DNA from: Bacteroidota bacterium
Lineage (GTDB): Bacteria > Bacteroidota > Bacteroidia > Bacteroidales > VadinHA17
DNA length: 64,000 bases
Assembly: GCA_018262715.1 (NCBI GenBank)
Contig: JADFDS010000041.1
Coordinates: 69,697 to 133,696, forward strand
Direction: 5' to 3'
Program-made: the position numbers and the translations under genes
Notes under the pieces: generated by a model
What the model saw: the letters and a program-made list of their open reading frames with translations, nothing else
Told to the model about the DNA's origin: nothing
Database searches by the model: none
Shown: positions 1 to 7,723 of the stretch, one piece after another
How positions within the stretch are numbered: position 1 is the first letter of the stretch
Layout of the letters: each line of letters begins with the position of its first letter

Positions 1-602
1 GCCTGTGCTTTCTTTGAATAGCGCCTGATGGCCCTCCCGGAGTAAAACGCCATCAGCGAGATAGCCGGCACAATTGCCAGTGTGAAAATCGTCAGCCTGA
101 ATGAGCTGATCATCATCAGGGTAATACCACCGGTGATCACAAGCAGCTGTGAAAGGAGATCTGCCAGGGTATTGGTAAGGCTGTCCTGCAGCAGCGATAT
201 GTCTGATGATATGCGGCTGTTGAGCTCTCCCACCCTCCTTGATGAAAAGAAAGACATGGGAAGTCTTATCAGGTGGTTATAAATATGCTGACGTATTGAT
301 GCCAGGGTCTTTTCAGTCACCACCACAAAGAGCCGTGTGCGGGTATAGGCAAAAAGCGACTGGGCAACCAGTATTGCAAGGAGGAGTAGTCCTGTGCGTG
401 TTATCTCGCGTGTAAGTCCTCCGCTGTTGGCCTGGTCAACCATTTCGCCGAGCAGACGGGGGAACATAAGGCTGGCTGCCGTGGATAGAAGAAGAAATAC
501 GAGGCCAAGGGCAAACCTGCCCCTGTAAGGCTTCAGAAACCTGTAAAGCCTTGCCATCTGCTTCAATCCTGATCCTGACGGTCTGGATGGTTTATCCGGC
601 AT
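1..602 (-). CDS. ABC exporter, transmembrane part (partial, MsbA-like)
   Basis: This is the N-terminal 200 residues of an ABC-type exporter; the ATPase half lies beyond the window edge. Reading the minus strand from an ATG at 602 gives a basic start (MPDKPSRPSG), then several hydrophobic helices. The stretch PMSFFSSRRVGELNSRISSD is the conserved intracellular loop of fused membrane/ATPase half-transporters that export lipids or drugs. The typical full length is near 600 residues, so about two thirds of the gene is missing here. A Bacteroidota -7-like box TATATTTG lies at 629-636 on the same strand, without a clear -33 partner. The substrate cannot be inferred. The family is secure, the specific function is not. 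Confidence 0.85.
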   Translation of the reverse strand, partial: MPDKPSRPSGSGLKQMARLYRFLKPYRGRFALGLVFLLLSTAASLMFPRLLGEMVDQANSGGLTREITRTGLLLLAILVAQSLFAYTRTRLFVVVTEKTLASIRQHIYNHLIRLPMSFFSSRRVGELNSRISSDISLLQDSLTNTLADLLSQLLVITGGITLMMISSFRLTIFTLAIVPAISLMAFYSGRAIRRYSKKAQ

Positions 603-768
603 CTTTCACTCCTTCATCAACAGAAATGCAAATATAGGGGATAATGTTCACCGATATCATCTCATCATCGTTAACAATCTATTCCTCACAGGTGTTAATA
701 TTGTTAAGAGGCTGTTTATAATTAGTATGACATCATAACCGGTGGCAATCTCCGGAATCATTAATTTT

Positions 769-1371
769 ATGGTTTTGCAACCTGTTACCATGACTGCCCT
801 TGAGACACTGAAGAACCTTGTGCTGGCGCCTTATATTCTTAAGGCCACCGCTCTTATAAGCGTGCAAAGGGCTGTGGGCGGCAACCAGTTCAGGCATTGT
901 TTTTCGACGCTCGGGATATTGCTTGACTACAAGTTCTTCACTGACAGCATCTTGCTCAAGGCCTCCCTGCTGCATGATCTGCTTGAGGATCTTCCTGAGA
1001 CCCAGGTTGACGAGATAAGGTGGATTGACAGTGATGGTGCCGATGTTGTGCAGCTTGTGCTGGAGGTTACCAAGAGGAAGGATGAGACGAAAGAGCAGTA
1101 CCTGCAGCGCCTCCTTGAATACGGATCGCGGAATGCCATGCTGCTCAAGTGCGCTGACCGGATCAGCAACCTTACAGACCTGCACCGCGATATACAGTCG
1201 GAACAGAAAATCTCGGACTATCTTGACCAGACAGAGAAATATGTCATTCCGATGGCCCGGAGGGTCAACACCGACATGCTTATCGAGCTGACTGACCTGA
1301 TTGCAAAGCGCCGCCGCATCCTGCGAATGCTTGAGAATGACAAGAAGGCGGATACAGCCCCCGGCTCATGA
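769..1371 (+). CDS. Small HD-domain protein, RelA/SpoT-type hydrolase-like
   Basis: A protein of about 200 residues made almost entirely of an HD domain like the (p)ppGpp hydrolase half of RelA/SpoT. The visible metal-site motifs are FRHCFSTLGILL, the HD pair in SLLHDLLEDLPET, and the late aspartate in LKCADRISNLTDL. No synthetase, TGS or ACT domain follows, so it resembles the small alarmone hydrolases of the MESH1 type. The ATG at 769 was chosen because it follows an AT-rich leader; a GTG at 742 and an ATG at 790 are in the same frame. It is divergent from the ABC exporter, with 166 bases between the starts. Hydrolysis of ppGpp, or of another nucleotide, is inferred from family only. Confidence 0.7.
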   Translation: MVLQPVTMTALETLKNLVLAPYILKATALISVQRAVGGNQFRHCFSTLGILLDYKFFTDSILLKASLLHDLLEDLPETQVDEIRWIDSDGADVVQLVLEVTKRKDETKEQYLQRLLEYGSRNAMLLKCADRISNLTDLHRDIQSEQKISDYLDQTEKYVIPMARRVNTDMLIELTDLIAKRRRILRMLENDKKADTAPGS

Positions 1372-1385
1372 CCGGCCCTGCCGCC

Positions 1386-1835
1386 TTATCCCAGCAGTTG
1401 CTTCACTTTTGCTGAAATCTCACGGCCTTCAGCCTTTCCTGCCAGTTCCTTGGTGGCAGCACCCATAACACGCCCCATGTCTGACGGGCCCTTCGCCCCC
1501 ACACGGCTGATGATCTCCCGGAGGGCAATCTCCAACTGCTGCTCTGTCATTGCTGCGGGAAGATATCTTTCAAGCACTGCGGCTTCGTTCTCTTCCTTCT
1601 CACAGAGGTCAGGCCTCTTCTGCTCGCGATATATGTCAGCCGATTCCTTCCTCTGCTTCACCAGCTTACGGATGATCTTTACCTCCTCGTCTTCGGTGAG
1701 AACGGTATCCTGCCCTCTCTCTGACCTGGCAAGGATAAACGCGGTCTTGGCCGCCCTCAGGGCTTCAAGTATCCCCTTGTCCTGAGCCTTCATGGCTGCC
1801 ATCAGGTCCTTTGCAATCTTTTCTGTGAGTGACAT
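1386..1835 (-). CDS. yqeY: YqeY/GatB-domain protein
   Basis: A 149-residue helical protein of the GatB/YqeY family, related to the tail domain of the amidotransferase subunit GatB. Family members of this size are common and their role is not settled; an RNA-linked role is assumed. The ends match well: a start of MSLTEKIAKDLMAAMKAQD, the central charged segment EVKIIRKLVKQRKES, and the C-terminal pair GRVMGAATKEL and ISAKVKQLLG. It follows the aminotransferase gene after 45 bases on the same strand. A TAAATTTG box at 1871-1878 could give it a promoter of its own. Confidence 0.85.
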   Translation of the reverse strand: MSLTEKIAKDLMAAMKAQDKGILEALRAAKTAFILARSERGQDTVLTEDEEVKIIRKLVKQRKESADIYREQKRPDLCEKEENEAAVLERYLPAAMTEQQLEIALREIISRVGAKGPSDMGRVMGAATKELAGKAEGREISAKVKQLLG

Positions 1836-1870
1836 GTTGCTGATTGGTATTATTACGTGTATGAATGTTA

Positions 1871-1878
1871 CAAATTTA
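1871..1878 (-). promoter_or_regulatory. Possible -7 box of the yqeY promoter
   Basis: TAAATTTG on the minus strand fits the Bacteroidota -7 consensus TAnnTTTG and lies about 36 bases before the yqeY start. No good TTTG was found at the expected -33 distance, so the call is weak. Confidence 0.3.
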
Positions 1879-1880
1879 CG

Positions 1881-3002
1881 CTATTTCCTGTAGCCGCAGG
1901 CCGAAAGGGCACCGTCAATGGCAGCCACCGTTGTCAGGATATCGCCGTTGGTGACTGCTCCCATGTGGCCGACCCTGAAATATGTATCCTTTATACCGGG
2001 AAGCAGCCCTCCTGCCACGATCACGTCCGAATCGCCGATAGCTTTCATGAAATCAGCTCCTTTCACTCCTTCCGGGTATAATGGTGCTGAGAGGGTGTTT
2101 GCGCTGACCTCCTCGCTGGCAGGTATCATGGTGAGTCCCATGCCACGCATCGCTTTGCGGAAGGCGGTGCCCCGGTCACTGTGCCTTCTGAAGCGGGCCT
2201 CCATCCCTTCCTTCAATATCAGCCTGAGGCTCACCTCGAGGGCTGACACCAGGTTCACCGCCGGAGTACCGAAGTAAGCCGGACGCCGTTCCTCGTATGC
2301 CTTCATCACCGGCAGCCAGTGGGTCCAGTCGCTGTAATAGCTTCCCACCGGGCTTTTTCTTCCCTTCCATGCCTCCATTGCCCGCGGGGAAGCAACCAGC
2401 AAAGCCAGTCCGGGCGGCACCCCTACAGCCTTCTGCGAGGCGGTAAATACAACATCAATCTTCCATTCATCTTGTCTTATCACCTCGCCTGCCACAGAGC
2501 AGACGCCGTCAAGCACCGTTATTACTCCATGCTTTTCTCCGAGCAGCCCCAGGGGCTCCGGATCAACCCGTACAGCAGTGGATGTATCCACGTGAGTGAA
2601 GGTCATCAGTTTATACCGCTTACGTTTCAGCTCCGTCTCCACAGCTGCATCACTGACGACTTCACCCGCAGGGGCCTTCAGCGCTGTCACCTCTGCACCG
2701 TATCGTTTCAGGAGCTCTGCGTACCTGTCGCCGAAGTAGCCGGTGGAGATCACTAGCGCCCTGTCGCCCGGCTCCACCAGGTTTGCACCGGCCAGATCCA
2801 TCGCCAGTGTGCCGCTGCCTGCAATGATAAAAGGCTGCCCTGAAGGAGCAAGCCAAACCTCCCTCATCATCTCAAGTGCATGACCGAACGATTCAATAAA
2901 ATCAGGCGCCACATGACTCGTGGTGGGCGCTCCGACAGCCATCATCACCTCCGGTTCGAACTCTGTCGGGCCGGGTATCATCAATAATTTTCTGCCTTTC
3001 AT
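1881..3002 (-). CDS. Alanine-glyoxylate aminotransferase-like PLP enzyme
   Basis: A 373-residue class V aminotransferase of the AGT/serine-pyruvate group. The start MLIPGPTEFEP-like segment (residues 6-17) is diagnostic of the group. Asp165 in VLDGVCSVAG should bind the pyridine nitrogen of PLP, and Lys191 in TASQKAVGVPPGLAL should carry the cofactor. The C-terminal GHMG motif follows FRV near residue 350. The start lies 6 bases after the aldolase gene stop, so the two are surely co-transcribed. Because that neighbour resembles HOGA1, which makes glyoxylate, amino transfer to glyoxylate giving glycine is the natural guess. Other members of this fold use serine or phosphonates, so substrate assignment rests on context. 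Confidence 0.82.
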   Translation of the reverse strand: MKGRKLLMIPGPTEFEPEVMMAVGAPTTSHVAPDFIESFGHALEMMREVWLAPSGQPFIIAGSGTLAMDLAGANLVEPGDRALVISTGYFGDRYAELLKRYGAEVTALKAPAGEVVSDAAVETELKRKRYKLMTFTHVDTSTAVRVDPEPLGLLGEKHGVITVLDGVCSVAGEVIRQDEWKIDVVFTASQKAVGVPPGLALLVASPRAMEAWKGRKSPVGSYYSDWTHWLPVMKAYEERRPAYFGTPAVNLVSALEVSLRLILKEGMEARFRRHSDRGTAFRKAMRGMGLTMIPASEEVSANTLSAPLYPEGVKGADFMKAIGDSDVIVAGGLLPGIKDTYFRVGHMGAVTNGDILTTVAAIDGALSACGYRK

Positions 3003-3008
3003 TTTCTC

Positions 3009-3920
3009 TTATTTCTTCTCACCAAACAGATTCAGATTCCTGTCATCCAAAAGTTGCAGCAATTGCTTCCGTATTTCTTCCCTGAGCGGCAGCAACGGTC
3101 TCCTTACATGGCCCCCATAGAGGCCGAGATGATCCATTGCAGCCTTCAGGGCCGGCACGCCCCAGCGTGCCGTCACAGCTGCATTGAGAGGGATGATGCT
3201 GTGCTGCAGTTCCCTTGCAAGTGTCATATCGCCTGCGGCGAAAGCGTTGAAGATGCTCAGACAGTGACCAGGGGCGATGTTGGCGCTTGCCAGGATGCCG
3301 CCTGATGCGCCCGTAGCCAGCGCCGGTAACAGGAACCCTGCACCGCCGGCAAGAACCTGGAATCCGGGCTTAACCCTGCCAAGCACCTCTCCCATCTTTA
3401 CAACATTTCCTCCCGACTCCTTCAGTCCCGCAATATTCGGGTGCTCTGCCACGGAGATGATCATTCCGGCAGTCATGTCAATCCCGGTGTTGGCGGGCAT
3501 GTTGTAAACAAGAACAGGCACAGGTGAAGCATCTGCCACATCAAAATAGTGATTCACCAACTCATCATGATTCATGTTTCCCCTGTAATACGAGGGGTTG
3601 ATAACCAGCACGGCATGAGCCCCTTCAGCTGCAGCTGCCCTGGTTAAGGAAATGGTCTCGCGGGTGCTCTGGCATCCGGTGCCTGCAAGGAGGATACGGC
3701 CGTCCGGAAGCGCCTCCCGGGCGGCTGCTATGGCTTTGATCTTTTCGGGTTCGGAGAGCATCACCTGCTCCCCGTTTGAGCCAAGGATCAGAAAACCGGC
3801 CAGGTCATACTGAGAAAGCCTTTCAATGTTATACCTGATCTTTTCCGGCAGCAGGTTCTCGTCGCTGTCAAATGATGTCGGAAGGGGCGGAAAAATACCC
3901 CTTAAATTCAGTGAAGCCAT
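3009..3920 (-). CDS. DapA-family aldolase, 4-hydroxy-2-oxoglutarate aldolase-like
   Basis: A 303-residue TIM-barrel aldolase of the dihydrodipicolinate synthase/N-acetylneuraminate lyase family. Lys167 in IAGLKESGG is the Schiff-base lysine and Tyr139 in VLVYNMPANTG is the catalytic tyrosine; GSNGE (48-51) is the carboxylate loop. Several stretches are close to animal HOGA1 as remembered: LLAGTGCQST, SYYRGNM, FQVLAGGAGFL, NAAVTARWGVPALK and GLYGGHVRRPL. HOGA1 splits 4-hydroxy-2-oxoglutarate to pyruvate and glyoxylate. The gene sits 18 bases behind GH92 and 6 bases before the AGT-like gene. Dihydrodipicolinate synthase itself is less likely because the HOGA1-type tail is kept. Confidence 0.8.
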   Translation of the reverse strand: MASLNLRGIFPPLPTSFDSDENLLPEKIRYNIERLSQYDLAGFLILGSNGEQVMLSEPEKIKAIAAAREALPDGRILLAGTGCQSTRETISLTRAAAAEGAHAVLVINPSYYRGNMNHDELVNHYFDVADASPVPVLVYNMPANTGIDMTAGMIISVAEHPNIAGLKESGGNVVKMGEVLGRVKPGFQVLAGGAGFLLPALATGASGGILASANIAPGHCLSIFNAFAAGDMTLARELQHSIIPLNAAVTARWGVPALKAAMDHLGLYGGHVRRPLLPLREEIRKQLLQLLDDRNLNLFGEKK

Positions 3921-3938
3921 AATTATTAATATGAAAAA

Positions 3939-6266
3939 TCAGTTTTGTATGCCATGTGTGCTCATTGAATATGGTCTGGCTGAAGGTGCCGTACCCCTCT
4001 CCCTGTCAGGTTCACTGCTCATGTCAAACTCCAGGGTGCCTCCTGCAGTGAGTTGTTCATGGGTCACAAAATTGAGGTTCAGTTTTTTGCCATTAAAGGT
4101 TACATCTCTTACGAATATATTATCGTGGCTGTTCTCCGGAGCACTGATTACCAGCTTCCTGCCGTCAGAGAGGGTGACCGTCGCCCTGGTAAACAGCGGC
4201 GAGCCAAGCACATATTCGCCTGTTCCGGGCGTCACCGGGTAGAAACCCAGTGCGCTGAAAACATACCAGGCCGAGGTCTGCCCGTTATCTTCATCTCCGC
4301 AGTAACCGTCAGGGGTGTAGTTATAAAGCTTATCCATAACCTCGCGTACCCTCATCTGTGCCTTCCATGGCTCAGGCGTGTAGTTGTAGAGGTAGATCAT
4401 ATGCTGAACCGGCTGGTTGCCGTGGGCATAGTTGCCCATGTTCATTATCTGCATCTCACGTATCTCATGAATGGGGAAGCCATAATAGGAGTCATCAAAC
4501 AATGGCGGCACCACAAATACTGAATCGAGCATGCGTGCCATCTCCCTGTCACCGCCCATCAGCTCTGCCAGACCGGCCACATCCTGAAAGACACTCCAGG
4601 TGTAATGCCAGCTGTTTCCTTCAGTGAAGGCATCACCCCATTTATAAGGGCTGAACGGCGACTGGAACGTGCCGTCGAGGTTTTTGCCCCTCATCAGCCT
4701 GCTCTCAACGTCAAAGACGTTTTTATAGTTCCGGGCCCGGGCTCCGTAAAGGTCAATCTCTTCCTTCGGCCGGCCCAGCTCCTGTGCCAGCTTCCACAGG
4801 CACCAGTCTGCGTAGGCGTACTCCAGGGTACGCGCCACATTCTCATTTATGCCGGCATCGTAGGGCACATAACCCAGCCTGTTGTAGTATTCAGCCCCAT
4901 ACCTGCCGACGGAATGCACCGGGCCGTGACCGAGGGTGTTCTTCACCATCGCCTTCCACAGAGTGTCGATGTCATATCCCCTTATTCCCTTCAGGTATGC
5001 ATCAGCTATCAGTGAGGCGGAGTTGCTGCCTATCATGCAGTTGCGGTGGCCCGGGCTGGCCCACTCGGGCAGCCAGCCGCTCTCCAGGAAGGTATTGACC
5101 AGACCCTCCATGATTTGCGAGCTCATCTCGGGGTACATGAGAGTGATAAGCGGCATTGCGGCACGGAAGGTATCCCAGAAGCCATTGTCGGTAAAGAGTC
5201 TGCCCGGAAGCACCTTGCCGTTATAAGGACTGTAGTGAACAATATTTCCGGAGCTGTCAGTCTCGTAGAACATCCGGGGGAAGAGCATGGTGCGGTAGAG
5301 GGTTGAATAGAAGGTACGCTGCTGGTCATCAGTGCCGCCCTCCACCTTTATGCGGCCCAGTTCGGTGTTCCAGCGTTCACGTCCGGCGTCACGGACAGCT
5401 TCAAATCCGCGCCCGCCCGTCTCGCGTTCAAGATTGAGAATGGCCTGTTCCGGGGAGATGAATGATGAAGCCACCCTGGCGGTGACCTGCTGACCTCTTT
5501 TTGTCCGGAATCCTATTACCGCCTGGGCGCGGTCACCCTCGGTCTCGGTGACGCCGGGCCGGAGACTGCCGTCAAGGGCCGCCGACCAGAAGTCGAACGG
5601 CCGGTCAAACTCAATGACGAAATAATTATGGAAGTTTTCAGGCACTCCCCCGTGGTTGTTGCGGCAGTAGCCCACAACCCTGTTGCTTCCGGGAATGATT
5701 CTTACCATTGATCCGCCGGCGAAGGCATCAATGACCACGGCGGAGGAGTCGCTCCCGGGGAATGTAAATCTGAAGAGAGCTGCCCTCTCGGTGGGTGTCA
5801 CCTCTGCGGTGATGTCAAAGTCAGCGAGGTAAACGCTGTAATACCAGGGTTTTGCCACCTCAGCCTTATGCGAGAACCATGATGAGCGTGCCTGTTCCGT
5901 GAGGCGGTTACCACCCGTGACAGCCATCAGCGAGAAGGCTGCATAATCATTTATCCAGGGGCTTGGCTGATGAGTCTGCTTAATACCTGCTATCTTATGG
6001 TCATCCCAGGTGTATCCCCAGCCGTTGCCGTTCTCGCGGGTCTGCGGGGTCCAGAAGTTCATCCCGAACGGCAATGCTACCGCCGGGTAGGTGTTGCCGT
6101 GGGATAGCAGATACTCGGAATCTGTACCCATAAGTGTGCCTACCAGGTCAGCGGGTTCTGCGGAAATACGGTCAGCAGTGCCTTCGGGCGTCTGTCTGCA
6201 CCCGGCGCCGGCAAGGGTTATGAAAGCTAAAGCAATGATCAGATGGTTGGTTCCGGTGAATTTCAT
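3939..6266 (-). CDS. GH92 alpha-mannosidase, lipoprotein
   Basis: A 775-residue glycoside hydrolase of family 92, calcium-dependent exo-alpha-mannosidases that trim mannose from glycoproteins or mannans. A signal peptide with lipobox LAGAGC puts the acylated cysteine at residue 23, so it is tethered in the envelope. Family features are seen in order: GTDSEYLLSHGNTYP, NGWGYTWDDHKI, GNQPVQHMIYLYNY, and near the end GDEDNGQTSAWYVFSALGF followed by YPVTPGTGEYVLGSP. Length matches the usual 700-800. It starts 3 bases after the glycosyltransferase stop. The linkage (1,2, 1,3 or 1,4) cannot be read from sequence. Confidence 0.93.
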   Translation of the reverse strand: MKFTGTNHLIIALAFITLAGAGCRQTPEGTADRISAEPADLVGTLMGTDSEYLLSHGNTYPAVALPFGMNFWTPQTRENGNGWGYTWDDHKIAGIKQTHQPSPWINDYAAFSLMAVTGGNRLTEQARSSWFSHKAEVAKPWYYSVYLADFDITAEVTPTERAALFRFTFPGSDSSAVVIDAFAGGSMVRIIPGSNRVVGYCRNNHGGVPENFHNYFVIEFDRPFDFWSAALDGSLRPGVTETEGDRAQAVIGFRTKRGQQVTARVASSFISPEQAILNLERETGGRGFEAVRDAGRERWNTELGRIKVEGGTDDQQRTFYSTLYRTMLFPRMFYETDSSGNIVHYSPYNGKVLPGRLFTDNGFWDTFRAAMPLITLMYPEMSSQIMEGLVNTFLESGWLPEWASPGHRNCMIGSNSASLIADAYLKGIRGYDIDTLWKAMVKNTLGHGPVHSVGRYGAEYYNRLGYVPYDAGINENVARTLEYAYADWCLWKLAQELGRPKEEIDLYGARARNYKNVFDVESRLMRGKNLDGTFQSPFSPYKWGDAFTEGNSWHYTWSVFQDVAGLAELMGGDREMARMLDSVFVVPPLFDDSYYGFPIHEIREMQIMNMGNYAHGNQPVQHMIYLYNYTPEPWKAQMRVREVMDKLYNYTPDGYCGDEDNGQTSAWYVFSALGFYPVTPGTGEYVLGSPLFTRATVTLSDGRKLVISAPENSHDNIFVRDVTFNGKKLNLNFVTHEQLTAGGTLEFDMSSEPDRERGTAPSARPYSMSTHGIQN

Positions 6267-6269
6267 ATG

Positions 6270-7295
6270 TCACTTCAGTTTGTTCAGGATTTTTTGAAGC
6301 ACCATCTCCGGTGTCAGCCACTCCAGGCAGGCCAGGTCGCCGCGTCTGCAGGTCCCCTTACCGTAGATGGTGCAGGGGCGGCATGTAAGTTCGGTGTCAG
6401 GTATCTGGATCTGGTTCTCAGGGGGCATTCCCCAGGCACTGAATCCGGCACGGGGATGGGTAGCGCCCCAGATTGACAGTGTATCAGTGCCCAGCATGGA
6501 AGCCAGGTGCATGTTTGACGAGTCCATGGCCACCATCAGGTCAAGGTCTGCGATAAGTGCAATCTCGCCTTCAAGGCTGATCTTCCCTGCCATGGATATG
6601 GCTCCCGGCACGCGGGCAGCTATCTCATCCACTGCAGCGGATTCATCAGGAGAACCAAAAAGGAATAATGTGCATTCCTTCCGCGATATCAGGATTCGGA
6701 GCATAGCCTCCATTTTTCCCGGGGGCCATGTCTTGAGACGGTGTCTCGCCAGCGGCGCCACACCCAGGAAAGGTCTTTTCATACCCGCGGTACGGGCGGC
6801 TGCCACCGCTCTCTCTTCAGCAGACGGGAACATCCAGGGGCCGGGAACCAGCTCCAGCGGATACCCGGCACGCTCAAATACTTTGCGGTAGCGCTCAACG
6901 GTGTGGGTCAGCGAGCCGGTGAGCCTACCGCGAACCAGCTTGCGCCGGCGGATACGCTCCTTGTCTATCGAGGCCACGTGGCAGCCGCCCATACGAAACA
7001 ACAGGCGGACTACCTTCGACCTGATAACGTCATGCAGGTCAGCCACCGCAGTGATGTGGTACATTGACCGTAGATCCTTCCATACCCTCAGCAGGCCCCG
7101 GAAACCCTTGTGCCTGCCGTGATGATCGGAAAGAAAAACCTTCACCCCGGGAATGCCGGTGACAAACTGATCAAAAGGCTTCTTGGTGACAAAAACCAGC
7201 TCTTTGCCAGGGTATGCAGCGGCAAACGACCTGAGCACGGGCAGGGTCATAATCACATCACCCATTGATGATGTGCGTATCACAAGAAGGCTCAT
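6270..7295 (-). CDS. Glycosyltransferase family 9 (heptosyltransferase-like)
   Basis: A 341-residue GT9 enzyme like the ADP-heptose:LPS heptosyltransferases that build the lipopolysaccharide core at the inner membrane. The N-terminal LLVIRTSSMGDVIMTLPVL and the C-terminal nucleotide-sugar motif DLDLMVAMDSSNMHLASMLG with SIWGATHP are typical. A cysteine cluster near the end (CRPCTIYGKGTCRRGDLAC) is common in Bacteroidota members of this family. It is preceded, after only 1 base, by the DUF6165-like gene. The sugar transferred is unknown. Confidence 0.88.
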   Translation of the reverse strand: MSLLVIRTSSMGDVIMTLPVLRSFAAAYPGKELVFVTKKPFDQFVTGIPGVKVFLSDHHGRHKGFRGLLRVWKDLRSMYHITAVADLHDVIRSKVVRLLFRMGGCHVASIDKERIRRRKLVRGRLTGSLTHTVERYRKVFERAGYPLELVPGPWMFPSAEERAVAAARTAGMKRPFLGVAPLARHRLKTWPPGKMEAMLRILISRKECTLFLFGSPDESAAVDEIAARVPGAISMAGKISLEGEIALIADLDLMVAMDSSNMHLASMLGTDTLSIWGATHPRAGFSAWGMPPENQIQIPDTELTCRPCTIYGKGTCRRGDLACLEWLTPEMVLQKILNKLK

Positions 7296-7296
7296 C

Positions 7297-7668
7297 TCAG
7301 TATTTTTCGTACGACTTTTCCTCCACGAGACCCGAACCGGTTATCTGGTTAATCTTCCGCTTGATTTCGGAACGCAGGTCATTTGAAAAGTATACTGACC
7401 TGGCAGTCTCAATGAATTCTTCTCCAAAATCCTTTTTTCTTTCAAGGTCCCTGATCCGGTCCTCAATCTCCCACAATCCGGCGTTGACGCGGTAGAGCTC
7501 CAGGTACAGCGGGTCATCCTTCTTCATGAAACCCGCGAGCGCCTCATCAAGAATGGCATGCTCCTTTTTCAGGTTCTTCAGTTTTTCGGGATCACTGATC
7601 CGCTCCAGCTTGAGTTCAATAATCGTCAGCTTGTCCGCAATCTCTCCGTTTGAAACCTCTATTTTCAT
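7297..7668 (-). CDS. Small helical protein, DUF6165-like
   Basis: A 123-residue highly charged helical protein starting MKIEVSNGEIADKLTIIELK. It resembles the small DUF6165 family, which is often seen next to glycosyltransferases of surface polysaccharide synthesis; the function is not known. The ATG at 7668 was chosen because a longer frame reading from 7746 would run into the 3' end of priA and lacks homologous character. It sits 1 base from the GT9 gene, so the two are co-translated. The family assignment comes from memory of the N-terminal pattern and should be checked. Confidence 0.65.
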   Translation of the reverse strand: MKIEVSNGEIADKLTIIELKLERISDPEKLKNLKKEHAILDEALAGFMKKDDPLYLELYRVNAGLWEIEDRIRDLERKKDFGEEFIETARSVYFSNDLRSEIKRKINQITGSGLVEEKSYEKY

Positions 7669-7723
7669 TAAAACAGCTTTGAATCCGTAAAAATAACCTT
7701 TTAATATTAAAGGGCAACTGAGG

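Noticed and set aside
3009-3920. DapA (lysine synthesis)
   Set aside because: The tail and several loops match HOGA1 better, and the neighbour is an AGT-like enzyme, not a lysine gene.
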